Shown here one piece after another: positions 1 through 7,332 of a stretch of DNA of 15,947 bases. Position 1 is the stretch's first letter. Every line of letters starts with the position of its first letter. Position numbers and translations under genes: made by a program. Source of the DNA: CAZAFM01 sp964484395 (GTDB lineage Bacteria > Campylobacterota > Campylobacteria > Campylobacterales > CAZAFM01); contig CAZAFM010000058.1 of the NCBI GenBank assembly GCA_964484395.1, forward strand, positions 1 through 15,947. The letters are read 5' to 3'. Below the pieces are notes generated by a model that saw nothing but the letters and a program-made list of their open reading frames with translations, did not search any database and was not told the origin of the DNA.

Positions 1-1
1 G

Positions 2-517
2 CTTCTCCATATGGCATACTATCCTGAGGTTTTCACTTCAAAAATAAACCTCAACCTAAACTATAATGTTGAAACAAAAAAGGGTGAACTTTACAACAAA
101 CTAGACCAAGGGCGCTATGTACAAAACCATATGACTGAGCTAATAGCTAAGTTTACTGGGTTTGACTTAACAAAACAGATGCTAAAGTACAACCTAAGAA
201 CTAACATTGATGGGGAGAATACAGTAACAAAACTAGATATGGACTCCAATAACGCTAAAATAAACACAGACAGTGCAAAACTAAATACAGAGACTAAAGC
301 AATAGATATCCCACTTGACCTTGAGATACTCGGTAACAAGCTATCTTTTAGAATACACGGCACAACCAATAATCCAAAGTATGACTTTGACTTTGGAAAA
401 ATCATCCAAGATAGAGCTAAAGAGGAAGGTAAAAAAGCCATCCAAAAAGAGCTTGATAAGCAATTAGGTGATGGAGCGGGAGAAAAAGCAAAAGAGCTAC
501 TAAAAGGACTTTTTTAA
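2..517 (+). CDS. AsmA-like envelope protein, C-terminal part (5' partial)
   Basis: The reading frame is open to the left edge of the window, and the first ATG (11) has no ribosome binding site, so this is most likely the 3' end of a longer gene. About 172 codons are visible. The polar, beta-strand-rich sequence ends with a GTTNNPKYDFDFGKIIQD stretch, a Lys/Glu/Ala-rich helix and a hydrophobic LLKGLF terminus. That ending resembles AsmA/TamB-like proteins, which span the periplasm or sit at the inner membrane and are linked to lipid transport or outer-membrane upkeep. The family call rests on this C-terminal pattern only. It is separated by 66 bases from nifB and is probably not part of the nif operon. 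Confidence 0.55.
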   Translation, partial: LLHMAYYPEVFTSKINLNLNYNVETKKGELYNKLDQGRYVQNHMTELIAKFTGFDLTKQMLKYNLRTNIDGENTVTKLDMDSNNAKINTDSAKLNTETKAIDIPLDLEILGNKLSFRIHGTTNNPKYDFDFGKIIQDRAKEEGKKAIQKELDKQLGDGAGEKAKELLKGLF

Positions 518-531
518 GTTCTTAAAACTAT

Positions 532-548
532 ACGGCACACATTATGCA
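532..548 (+). promoter_or_regulatory. Candidate sigma-54 (-24/-12) promoter of nifB
   Basis: The bases read cGGCACacattaTGCA. GG (534-535) and GC (546-547) are 12 bases apart, as in the consensus TGGCAC-N5-TTGC. The CAC after GG and the TGCA at -12 match; the T before GG and one T of TTGC do not. The start of transcription would fall near 558, ahead of the nifB ribosome binding site at 571-577. Sigma-54 with NifA is the usual way of driving nif genes. No clear TGT-N10-ACA NifA site was found upstream. Confidence 0.55.
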
Positions 549-583
549 AGTCATAGCCTAAACCCTTATAAAAGGAGTTAGGC

Positions 584-1585
584 ATGAGCTTAGCACAGAG
601 TAATCAAGAAAACTTCGAAAAGAAAAACCAAAACCACCCCTGTTTTAACAAAGCAGCGCATAATACTTATGCTAGGATGCATCTCCCAGTAGCCCCAGCT
701 TGCAATATCCAGTGCAACTACTGTAATAGAAAATATGACTGCTCAAATGAGTCTCGCCCAGGTGTAACCTCAAGCAAGCTAAAGCCAGTTGAAGCAGTCA
801 AAAAAGCACTCTATACAGGTGCTAAACTAAAAAACCTAAGTGTGGTAGGAATAGCTGGACCAGGAGATGCACTAGCAAACCCAAGGCAGACATTTGAAAC
901 ACTAGAGATGCTTAAAAAATACGCTCCAGATCTTAAGCCCTGCATATCCACAAATGGTCTTATGTTGCCTTTTTATGCGAAACGCCTTGCAGAGCTTGAG
1001 GTAGATCACATAACTGTAACTATGAACTTTCTAGACCCAAAAGTGGGGGCTAAGATATATGACTGGGTATATGATACAAAAAGCAAAAAAAGATACAAAG
1101 GCGAAGAAGCAGCAGAACTTCTACTAAACCGCCAACTAAAAGGTGTTGAACTAGCACTAGATTTGGGCATGGTTGTGAAGATAAACTCTGTACTTATAAG
1201 AGATATAAATGAAGATGAACTTCCAAAACTCTCATATAAGCTAAAAGAGCTAGGCGTATTCCTCCATAACATCATGCCCCTACTCTCTAAGCCTGAGTTT
1301 GGCACGAAGTTTTCACAGATGGGAATAAAATCAACAACTCAAAAAGAGCTAAGTGCTATCCAGGAAAAGTGTGGTAGTAGCGTAAATCTTATGAAGCACT
1401 GTTCACAGTGTAGATCCGATGCTGTAGGGCTTCTGGGTAGAGATGAGAAGATAAGTGATGAGTTTATGAGCTTTGATCTTGATACTCTATCTAAAGCCTA
1501 TGATGTACAAGGCAGAGAGGCATTTCATCAAGAATTAGCAGAATTCACAGCCAATGTGAATAAAAAGATGAAAGAGGAAAACTAG
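584..1585 (+). CDS. nifB: Nitrogenase cofactor biosynthesis radical SAM protein NifB (short form)
   Basis: NifB joins two [4Fe-4S] clusters and inserts the central carbide from S-adenosylmethionine to make NifB-co, the precursor of FeMo-co. The radical SAM motif C40-x3-C44-x2-C47 lies in the hallmark stretch PACNIQCNYCNRKYDC. It is followed by ESRPG (56-60), a GPGDALA loop (92-98) and the C-terminal C273-x2-C276 of HCSQCRSDAVGLLG, all typical of NifB. At 333 residues it stops right after the radical SAM core and lacks the NifX/NafY-like domain found in longer NifB proteins. AAAGGAG at 571-577 lies six bases before the ATG. It heads a tight cluster with nifV and two small genes, and a sigma-54 promoter candidate lies upstream. 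Confidence 0.96.
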   Translation: MSLAQSNQENFEKKNQNHPCFNKAAHNTYARMHLPVAPACNIQCNYCNRKYDCSNESRPGVTSSKLKPVEAVKKALYTGAKLKNLSVVGIAGPGDALANPRQTFETLEMLKKYAPDLKPCISTNGLMLPFYAKRLAELEVDHITVTMNFLDPKVGAKIYDWVYDTKSKKRYKGEEAAELLLNRQLKGVELALDLGMVVKINSVLIRDINEDELPKLSYKLKELGVFLHNIMPLLSKPEFGTKFSQMGIKSTTQKELSAIQEKCGSSVNLMKHCSQCRSDAVGLLGRDEKISDEFMSFDLDTLSKAYDVQGREAFHQELAEFTANVNKKMKEEN

Positions 1586-1591
1586 ATAGTT

Positions 1592-2707
1592 ATGGCTCTA
1601 ATAAATGACACTACTCTAAGAGATGGCGAGCAAGCTCCACGGGTTGCTTTTAGCACAAATGAAAAACTAGAGATTGCACACCTACTCTCTCTTGCTGGAA
1701 GTGATGAGCTAGAAGTTGGGATACCTGCTATGGGAGAGCAAGAGATAGAGGATATAAAAGAGATAGTAGCTCTAAATCTTCCCCAAAAGATAATGACATG
1801 GAATAGAGCTATAGAGGCTGATTTAGAATGCTCTTTAAAGTGTGGAGTGAGTGCTGTTGACCTATCCATCCCTACAAGTCCTATGATGATAGAGGCAAAG
1901 CTTGGTGGAGATAGAGATAAAGCCCTAAAGGCTATAGAACAAACAGTGAGTATGGCAAAAAAAGAGGGGCTTTTTGTCTGTATAGGTGGAGAGGATTCTA
2001 GTAGGGCTGAGGTGGAGTTTTTAGAAGAAGTCATGGCTCTTGGGAAGCATCTTGGAGCTGATAGATTTAGGTTTTGTGATACGGTTGGGATTTTGACCCC
2101 TATGCAGACTTACAAAAAAGTAAGTCAACTTACATCTTTGGGGCTTCTACCTATTGAGATGCATATGCACAATGACTTTGGAATGGCAACTGCTAACTCT
2201 ATTGCAGGACTAGAAGCAGGTGCACTTAGTGTCAACACAACCGTCATAGGACTAGGAGAGAGAGCTGGAAATGCAAGCTTTGAGCAAATCCTAGCCAGCC
2301 TTAAATACCAACTAGGTGAGGATAGAGAGTTAGAGCACAAAGTACTAAAACAACTTGTAAAAACAGTCAGTCGCGCAGCGCACACAAAAGTGCTACCAAA
2401 TTCACCTATAATAGGAAGTAGGCTTTTTAGTCATGAAAGTGGAATTCACGCTGATGGGTGTATGAAGAGTGAAGGACTTTATGAGCCCTTTTCACCAAAA
2501 GATGTAGGAGCTAGGCGAAGTTATCCAATAGGAAAGCATAGTGGAAGTGCAACACTTCTTCATCACCTCAAAAAAAGAGGGATTACCACCACCAAAGATG
2601 GTGTCTCAAAGCTAACTCCACTCATAAGAGAGATGGTTACCAAAACCAAAAAAGCCCTTACAGAGAGCGAGTTAGAAAAGCTTTTTATAGCAAAACATAT
2701 AGCATAA
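1592..2707 (+). CDS. nifV: Homocitrate synthase NifV
   Basis: NifV condenses acetyl-CoA with 2-oxoglutarate to give R-homocitrate, the organic ligand of FeMo-co. The 371-residue protein shows the DRE-TIM metallolyase family marks: the N-terminal NDTTLRDGEQAP (Arg10, Asp11), the metal-binding HMHND (His191, His193, Asp195), GERAGN (222-227) and a later HESGIHADG. Isopropylmalate synthase and citramalate synthase belong to the same superfamily; position directly after nifB and length favour NifV. The ATG is six bases after the nifB stop codon. The nearest GAGG (1574-1577) is about 14 bases upstream, so translation may be coupled to nifB. Confidence 0.93.
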   Translation: MALINDTTLRDGEQAPRVAFSTNEKLEIAHLLSLAGSDELEVGIPAMGEQEIEDIKEIVALNLPQKIMTWNRAIEADLECSLKCGVSAVDLSIPTSPMMIEAKLGGDRDKALKAIEQTVSMAKKEGLFVCIGGEDSSRAEVEFLEEVMALGKHLGADRFRFCDTVGILTPMQTYKKVSQLTSLGLLPIEMHMHNDFGMATANSIAGLEAGALSVNTTVIGLGERAGNASFEQILASLKYQLGEDRELEHKVLKQLVKTVSRAAHTKVLPNSPIIGSRLFSHESGIHADGCMKSEGLYEPFSPKDVGARRSYPIGKHSGSATLLHHLKKRGITTTKDGVSKLTPLIREMVTKTKKALTESELEKLFIAKHIA

Positions 2708-2719
2708 AGGAGAAATACT

Positions 2720-2905
2720 ATGGACAAAGAACTAAAAAAACAAGCAGCTAAACTAAAAAGAGAAGCAACCGAGATAGCAAGTGAGATACATGATATAGTA
2801 GAGGACACTATATGGACAGACTATCCAAAACTAAAAGAACTAAGTGAAGAGCTTATCAAAAGATGTGATAAATACACAGAGTTCAAAAAAGAGAACAACC
2901 TCTAA
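2720..2905 (+). CDS. DUF683/Rop-like small nif-associated protein (CCE_0567 family)
   Basis: A 61-residue, highly charged, all-helical protein with a helix-turn-helix hairpin look: a Lys/Ala-rich first helix, a TDYPKL turn in the middle, and a second helix ending in Lys/Glu. This matches the DUF683 (Rop-like, CCE_0567) family, which occurs almost only in nif clusters, often near nifX or nifB. A role in metal or cofactor handling has been proposed for the family; its exact function is not settled. AAAGGAG at 2706-2712 overlaps the nifV stop codon and lies seven bases before the ATG, so it is surely co-transcribed with nifV. Confidence 0.8.
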   Translation: MDKELKKQAAKLKREATEIASEIHDIVEDTIWTDYPKLKELSEELIKRCDKYTEFKKENNL

Positions 2906-2920
2906 GCCAAGGAGGCGCAA

Positions 2921-3196
2921 GTGAGTGATGAAGATATTTTAGAGAGAGTTATCTGCGAATGTGGTGATAAGAATGTCTTAGAGTCTATAGAGATATTTCA
3001 AAATACCTCCTTGCCCTATAAAAAAGCTAAAAAACTAGTAACAGGATGTAATAAGACTTGTTGTAGAGTACCTCTTAGAAAGCTTTTTGATATGATCTAC
3101 TTTGGTAAAGTCGACCTAAATGAAATAAACAGACAAATAGACCTAAGGCATGATAAGCTAGCAAATATGATAGAAAATCTGGGTCCTGAAGGTTAG
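2921..3196 (+). CDS. Small Bfd-like putative [2Fe-2S] protein of the nif cluster
   Basis: A 91-residue protein starting at GTG, chosen because a perfect AAGGAGG (2909-2915) lies five bases upstream. It has five cysteines: C12 and C14 as CxC, and C43, C47 and C48 as Cx3CC. The order CxC, about 30 residues, then a Cys cluster followed by a short helix recalls the [2Fe-2S] fold of bacterioferritin-associated ferredoxin (Bfd) and the middle domain of NifU, but the second motif is Cx3CC rather than CxxC. The remaining sequence is helical and charged. Placement 15 bases after the DUF683 gene ties it to nitrogenase cofactor or iron-sulfur supply. The family call is moderate and the function is inferred. 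Confidence 0.6.
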   Translation: MSDEDILERVICECGDKNVLESIEIFQNTSLPYKKAKKLVTGCNKTCCRVPLRKLFDMIYFGKVDLNEINRQIDLRHDKLANMIENLGPEG

Positions 3197-3222
3197 ATTT
3201 AAGCAGTAGAAGAAAATAATAG

Positions 3223-3251
3223 TTGCAACTAGTTTGCAAAAACAGTATAAT
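3223..3251 (+). promoter_or_regulatory. Near-consensus promoter with overlapping TTGCAA inverted repeat
   Basis: TTGCAA (3223-3228) and TATAAT (3246-3251) are separated by exactly 17 bases, close to the sigma-70 consensus. The -35 hexamer is also the left arm of TTGCAA-CTAGT-TTGCAA (3223-3239), which can equally be read as a TAGTTGCAA/TAGTTTGCAA direct repeat. A repressor bound here would block the promoter, and the adjacent Fur-family protein is the natural candidate. The predicted transcription start (about 3257-3259) coincides with the ATG at 3258. Confidence 0.65.
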
Positions 3252-3257
3252 AACCAA

Positions 3258-3680
3258 ATGAGAAATAGAGATATTAAAGAACTGCTTAATAGTGTAGGCA
3301 TTAGATACACGGATAAAAAAGCTCTAATATTAAAAAAAATAGAAGAGCTACACTATGACTTTAATGCAAACCTACTGCATAAAGAGGTTGCAAAAACAAC
3401 AAAAATAGATATTGCAACTATATACAGAACACTATCTAGCTTCAAACAAAAAGGTCTTATTCGGGAGTTTCTTAGTAGTGAGGGAGTTGTGTATGAGTAT
3501 GTGAACTCCCCCAAAAAAGTTCATCCTCACTTTGAGTGCAAAAGCTGCAAAAATACTATCTGCTTAGATACTCTTAGTTTTGAAGATGGAATGTATCTAT
3601 CCACCCTAGCTAAGGGGCATAACATAAAGCATGTTTCCATAACTTTTAGCGGAATATGTCAAGAGTGTCTAAATGTCTAA
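3258..3680 (+). CDS. Fur-family metal-responsive regulator, probably Zur
   Basis: A 140-residue Fur-family repressor. The N-terminal winged helix contains IRYTDKKALIL and the recognition region IDIATIYRTLSSF (50-62). The dimerization part carries HPHFEC with C94-x2-C97 and the terminal C134-x2-C137, the usual structural zinc site. A TTG at 3234 would extend the frame by eight residues, but it lies inside the promoter; the ATG at 3258 gives the usual family N-terminus. No ribosome binding site precedes it, and the promoter's -10 ends six bases upstream, so the message may be leaderless. Its 3' end overlaps the ABC ATPase gene by eight bases. Linkage to a Zn/Mn-type transporter suggests Zur; Mn or Fe sensing is not excluded. 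Confidence 0.8.
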   Translation: MRNRDIKELLNSVGIRYTDKKALILKKIEELHYDFNANLLHKEVAKTTKIDIATIYRTLSSFKQKGLIREFLSSEGVVYEYVNSPKKVHPHFECKSCKNTICLDTLSFEDGMYLSTLAKGHNIKHVSITFSGICQECLNV

Positions 3681-4428
3681 TCCAATAATAGAAGTTAAAG
3701 AGGTAAATCTCAATTTCAACACTCAAGTAGCTCTAAAAAATATAACATTTTGTATAAATGAAGGTGAGTTTGTAGCCCTCATAGGACCAAATGGTGGAGG
3801 AAAGACCACTCTTTTAAAAGTCATACTAGGAGTGCTTAAGCCAGATAGTGGTGAAGTACAGGTCTGTGCCAAAAACCCACAAGAGGCACTCCCTCTAATG
3901 GGTTATGTACCACAAAACACAAATATCAATCAAAGCTTTCCAATTAGAGCAATTGATGTAGTCCTAAGTGGCATTAGAGATAGCTCACTTACACCATTTT
4001 ATAATAATAAAGAGAAAAACAGAGCCTTAGATATGCTGCAAAAAGTAGGAATAGAGAGGCTTGGAAGCAAAAGAATCTCTGAGCTCTCAGGCGGACAAAG
4101 ACAAAGAGTGATGATAGCAAGAGCACTTATGTCTAATCCCAAAATTCTACTTTTAGATGAGCCAACTGCAAGTATAGATTCAAAAGGACAACTAAGAATA
4201 TATGACCTTCTAAAAGAGCTAAATAAAAATATGACTATCATAGCCATAAGCCATGAGATAATGCTAAGCTTTGATTATGCTACAAAAATCCTGCATCTAA
4301 ATAGAACCCTAACAGATCATCAAGTGCCAAAAGTAAAAAGTATCAGAGATGAACTTGAATCAAAGTCGCATATATGTGAGGTTGAGATATTAGAGGCACT
4401 AAGTAGAGATAGGAAGCAAAATTGTTAG
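3673..4428 (+). CDS. Zinc/manganese-type ABC transporter ATP-binding protein (ZnuC-like)
   Basis: The 251-residue nucleotide-binding subunit energizes uptake of a divalent metal through the permease encoded next. Walker A is GPNGGGKT (38-45), the Q-loop lies at GYVPQN (77-82), the signature is LSGGQRQR (138-145), Walker B is ILLLDEP (158-164) and the switch His is at SHE (193-195). The GPNGGGKTT form and the short C-terminal tail fit the ZnuC/MntB/TroB branch. The gene overlaps the preceding regulator gene by eight bases and abuts the permease gene, so all three form one unit. Zinc is favoured because of the Zur-like neighbour; the sequence alone does not fix the metal. Confidence 0.85.
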   Translation: MSNPIIEVKEVNLNFNTQVALKNITFCINEGEFVALIGPNGGGKTTLLKVILGVLKPDSGEVQVCAKNPQEALPLMGYVPQNTNINQSFPIRAIDVVLSGIRDSSLTPFYNNKEKNRALDMLQKVGIERLGSKRISELSGGQRQRVMIARALMSNPKILLLDEPTASIDSKGQLRIYDLLKELNKNMTIIAISHEIMLSFDYATKILHLNRTLTDHQVPKVKSIRDELESKSHICEVEILEALSRDRKQNC

Positions 4429-5234
4429 GGATGTTTGAGTATGAGTTTATACAAAACGCACTCGTAGCTGGAATACTTGTTAGTATCACAACTGGTATTA
4501 TTGGCTCACTTATTGTAACAAATAGGATAGTTTTTCTAGCGGGTGGAATAGCTCACACAGCTTATGGTGGTATAGGATTGGCTATATATTTTGGATTTTC
4601 AGTATTTCTAGGAGCTACTCTTTTTGCCATCGCTTCAGCCTTGCTTCTAGCATACTTAACATACGAGAATAAAGATAGAAGTGACACTATTATAGGTCTT
4701 ATATGGGCTTTTGGTATGGCTCTTGGTGTTATACTTGTCGATATGACACCGGGATACAATGTAGACCTTATGAGCTATCTTTTTGGTAGTATATTGGCAG
4801 TTTCAAGTGCTGATACACTATATATGGGGTTTGTACTACTTTTGGTAGTTGCATCTGTCTTGCTTTTTTATAAGCAGTTTTTAGCCATCTCTTATGACTC
4901 TGTTTTTGCAGCACTTCGAGGCGTAAATGTAAAGTTCTTTTATGCTTTCCTACTTGTTCTCTCAGCCCTAAGTATTGTTATATCTATAAGAGTTGTAGGG
5001 CTTATACTTGTTATTGCACTCCTAACTATACCTGTTTATATAGCTGAGAAAGTATCAAACTCACTTTTGTCTATGATGTTTGTATCATCTGCTGTTTCTG
5101 TGTTTTTTACACTTATAGGTCTATATATATCATATAGTTACAATCTAACTTCAGGAGCTACAATTATTTTGGTAGCATCTGCTGGGTTAGTTGTTTTTAA
5201 CTCACTACATAAAATCTACACATCACTCAAGTAG
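4422..5234 (+). CDS. Zinc/manganese-type ABC transporter permease (ZnuB-like)
   Basis: A hydrophobic 270-residue protein with about eight or nine membrane helices. It belongs to the ABC-3 family of metal permeases, as shown by the N-terminal region with FLAGGIAHTAYGG and the later RVVGLILVIALLTIPVYIA segment. It partners the preceding ATPase in the inner membrane. A TTG at 4422 is preceded by AGGAAG (4411-4416) at five bases; an ATG at 4431 is the alternative and would remove three residues and the overlap with the ATPase gene. No periplasmic binding protein (ZnuA-like) gene follows, so it must lie elsewhere. The 3' end overlaps the convergent gene by eight bases. Confidence 0.83.
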   Translation: MLGMFEYEFIQNALVAGILVSITTGIIGSLIVTNRIVFLAGGIAHTAYGGIGLAIYFGFSVFLGATLFAIASALLLAYLTYENKDRSDTIIGLIWAFGMALGVILVDMTPGYNVDLMSYLFGSILAVSSADTLYMGFVLLLVVASVLLFYKQFLAISYDSVFAALRGVNVKFFYAFLLVLSALSIVISIRVVGLILVIALLTIPVYIAEKVSNSLLSMMFVSSAVSVFFTLIGLYISYSYNLTSGATIILVASAGLVVFNSLHKIYTSLK

Positions 5235-5694
5235 AAAGTTTAACTAACCTATATCCAAAAAGTCCAACAAGTGCACCAAGCAGGACTTTAAAGTCTAGCT
5301 CAGCAAGCTTGTGAATAGTCTCAAACCTCTGGCTTGTAATGCCTTCAAGCCCATGTTGTTGTGCCTCTAGAACATACGGAGTAAAATAAAGCGTAAAAAG
5401 CCCAATACAGACAACTGAAACAGTAGCAAAAACAAGTGGTGTGAGTGAATGCTTCTTCAGATATATCATATAGCCTTCATAAGAGATAATGCTTAGAGCA
5501 ACAAAGTTTAAAAATATCCCAAATCGATAAAAAACCTCACTCATAATCATCCCAGAATCAAGCAAACTCATAGTTGGTTCATTAATAAACAAGTTTGCAT
5601 TAAACACAACAGGAGCTACAAAAACCCCAAGAGTCAAAACTCCCCCTATTCCAGTTCCTAAAATAAGCATATATACAACAAAAATAGCTTTCAT
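5227..5694 (-). CDS. DUF4149 (TMEM205-like) membrane protein
   Basis: A 155-residue integral membrane protein with about four helices, an N-terminal glycine-rich helix (LILGTGIGGVLTLGVFVAPVVF) and the loop SQRFETIHKLAE before the last helix. These fit the DUF4149/TMEM205-like family, whose function is unknown. The ATG at 5694 is chosen because GAGG lies six bases upstream; a longer frame to 5715 has no such support. It is convergent with the permease gene, overlapping it by eight bases, and divergent from the EamA gene across about 75 bases, so it is likely expressed on its own. Confidence 0.7.
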   Translation of the reverse strand: MKAIFVVYMLILGTGIGGVLTLGVFVAPVVFNANLFINEPTMSLLDSGMIMSEVFYRFGIFLNFVALSIISYEGYMIYLKKHSLTPLVFATVSVVCIGLFTLYFTPYVLEAQQHGLEGITSQRFETIHKLAELDFKVLLGALVGLFGYRLVKLST

Positions 5695-5770
5695 AATTAA
5701 CCTCAACAATATCATCTTAGATGTATAATTCTACCAGATAAACCTAACTTCTACGCTAAAGAGCTAAACC

Positions 5771-6661
5771 TTGAGTGAAACCCAAAACATAAAACTAGCC
5801 ACAACAAATATGCTAATAGCCTCTTTTACATTCGCTCTAATGGGGGCTTTTGTAAAGCTAGCAGGAGAGAGTGTAAACTCTGTTGAGATAGTTTTTTTTA
5901 GGAACCTTTTAGGACTGCTAATCATTCTTATCACCATAAAGCACACCCCTATAGTCCAAGAAGGTGGCAGACCGTGGCTACTTGTCAGTCGTGGGATATT
6001 TGGAACTGTTGCACTTTTTGCTGTTTTTTACAATCTATCAAATATATCATTAGCAAAAAGTATTACTTTTGTACAGACTTCACCTATTTTTACCGCTATT
6101 TTTGCATACTTTTTGTTAAAAGAGAGGCTATCATTAAAAGCATGGGTTGGGGTTTTTATAGGGTTTATAGGGATAGTGATGATAACAAAACCAGAGGGTA
6201 TGCTAGTCCCTAGCAAAACGGATATTCTAGGGGTTTTTAGTGGAGTCTTTGCGGCCCTAGCCTATACATCCATTAGGGAGCTAAAAAAGTACTACAACAC
6301 AAGAGTGATAGTTTTGTCTTTTTTAATTACTGGGACACTTGCACCACTTATTCTATTGATAGTTTCTGAGTTTTATACATTCTCTTCAAATCTTGACTTT
6401 CTTTTTGCTAAGTTTGTCATGCCAAGCGGTATTGTATGGATATATCTCATAGGTGTTGGTATAAGCGCACTTCTAGGGCAGTACTTTATCACAAAAGCCT
6501 ACTCCTATGCTAAAGCTGGAATAGTGGCAACTATCGGATATAGTAATATAGCTTTTGCTTTTTTGCTTGGATATCTACTAGGTGATGAAAATCCAGATAT
6601 GCTAACTATCATCGGTATCATAACAATAGTCCTAGCAGGGGTGATGGCAAGTAGGAAATGA
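5771..6661 (+). CDS. EamA/DMT-family transporter
   Basis: A 296-residue protein with about ten membrane helices in two similar halves, the layout of the drug/metabolite transporter (EamA, RhaT-like) family. The first half carries VEIVFFRNLLGLL and the stretch TFVQTSPIFTAIFAYFLLKERLSLKAWVGVFIGFIGIV, and the second half ends with a matching repeat. Such proteins export or import small metabolites; the substrate cannot be read from the sequence. The TTG start is chosen because the helix start would be cut by the next ATG (5810) and a weak AAAGAG lies seven bases upstream. A TATAAT hexamer at 5724-5729 could serve as its -10. Confidence 0.8.
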   Translation: MSETQNIKLATTNMLIASFTFALMGAFVKLAGESVNSVEIVFFRNLLGLLIILITIKHTPIVQEGGRPWLLVSRGIFGTVALFAVFYNLSNISLAKSITFVQTSPIFTAIFAYFLLKERLSLKAWVGVFIGFIGIVMITKPEGMLVPSKTDILGVFSGVFAALAYTSIRELKKYYNTRVIVLSFLITGTLAPLILLIVSEFYTFSSNLDFLFAKFVMPSGIVWIYLIGVGISALLGQYFITKAYSYAKAGIVATIGYSNIAFAFLLGYLLGDENPDMLTIIGIITIVLAGVMASRK

Positions 6662-6680
6662 TGTTCTAAACTGCTTTTTC

Positions 6681-6723
6681 TTGCAAAGTGCTATTTTTTT
6701 ATGTAGTATTATAAAAGTAATAC
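6681..6723 (+). promoter_or_regulatory. Toxin-antitoxin promoter and operator-like inverted repeat
   Basis: TTGCAA (6681-6686) and TAGTAT (6704-6709) are 17 bases apart and form a plausible promoter. The perfect inverted repeat GTATTA-N6-TAATAC (6706-6723) overlaps the -10 and lies just before the ribosome binding site AAAGGA (6725-6730). Ribbon-helix-helix antitoxins commonly bind such repeats to repress their own operon, so this is the expected operator. Binding itself is inferred. Confidence 0.55.
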
Positions 6724-6736
6724 CAAAGGATAACCA

Positions 6737-6979
6737 ATGCATACTATTAGCCTAAAAACAGATGATGGCTTTTTTGAGCTTCTAGAAGATATGGTAAAAA
6801 AACTAGGAACAACAAAAAGTGATCTGATACGAAGGGCAGTCTTGTCCTACAAAGAGAGTCTAGAGCGAGAAATACTAAAAGAGCAGATAAAGAAAGCCTC
6901 AATGCTAACAAGAAGTGAGTCTATAAAAATATCAGAAGAGTTTGATGAAGTAAATGGTGATGGACTCAAAAGTGTTTAA
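6737..6979 (+). CDS. Ribbon-helix-helix (CopG-type) antitoxin
   Basis: An 80-residue protein with a ribbon-helix-helix N-terminus: a short strand (HTISLKTD), helix A (DGFFELLEDMVKKLG) and helix B after the TTKSDLIRRAVLSYKESL turn. The C-terminal half is charged and helical, as expected for the part that wraps the toxin. It should dimerize, bind its own operator and neutralize the MazF-like partner encoded downstream, whose start lies inside its 3' end. AAAGGA six bases before the ATG supports the start. The call is strengthened mainly by the partner gene. Confidence 0.8.
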   Translation: MHTISLKTDDGFFELLEDMVKKLGTTKSDLIRRAVLSYKESLEREILKEQIKKASMLTRSESIKISEEFDEVNGDGLKSV

Positions 6980-7319
6980 AAAAGGTGAAATCTACCTAGC
7001 AAACCTAAATCCTAAAAAAGGTAGTGAAATGGGGAAACTTCGCCCAGTTCTTATCTATCAAAGCGACTCTCTTAACCAAGCACTTCATCCTACAAGCATA
7101 ATACTTCCTTTATCGACAAACATCATTGAAGATACATATCCTCTAAGGTTTTTTGTAAAAAAAAGAGATAGACTTAAAGAGGACAGCCAGATAGTCTGTG
7201 ACCAGATAAGAACTGTAGATAACAGAAGAATTATAAATGATAAAATAGGTTCACTGGATGAAAAAGAGCTCTTAAAACTAGATATGCAGATGAAAATAGT
7301 GTTTGATTTCAGATTTTAA
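6954..7319 (+). CDS. MazF/PemK-type endoribonuclease toxin
   Basis: A 121-residue protein of the MazF/PemK family, whose members cut mRNA at short sequence motifs in the cytoplasm. The N-terminal strand KKGEIYLANLNPKKGSEMGKLRPVLI holds the family glycine and the catalytic-loop Arg of KLRP. Thr within TSIILPLST matches the second catalytic position. CDQIRTVD in the second half is also typical. It overlaps the antitoxin gene by 26 bases from ATG 6954, or by 20 from ATG 6960, which has better spacing to a GAAG at 6947-6950. All family key features are present, so the toxin appears intact. Confidence 0.85.
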   Translation: MVMDSKVFKKGEIYLANLNPKKGSEMGKLRPVLIYQSDSLNQALHPTSIILPLSTNIIEDTYPLRFFVKKRDRLKEDSQIVCDQIRTVDNRRIINDKIGSLDEKELLKLDMQMKIVFDFRF

Positions 7320-7332
7320 AATATGGTAACTC

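Noticed and set aside
500..525. AAGGACTT/AAGTTCTT hairpin at the end of the AsmA-like gene as a terminator
   Set aside because: It is AT-rich with a G-U pair, and no T-run follows the stem.
6671..6701. Weak GCTTT/AAAGTGC stem followed by seven Ts as terminator of the EamA gene
   Set aside because: The stem is short, AT-rich and bulged, and the same bases serve as the TTGCAA -35 element of the toxin-antitoxin promoter.
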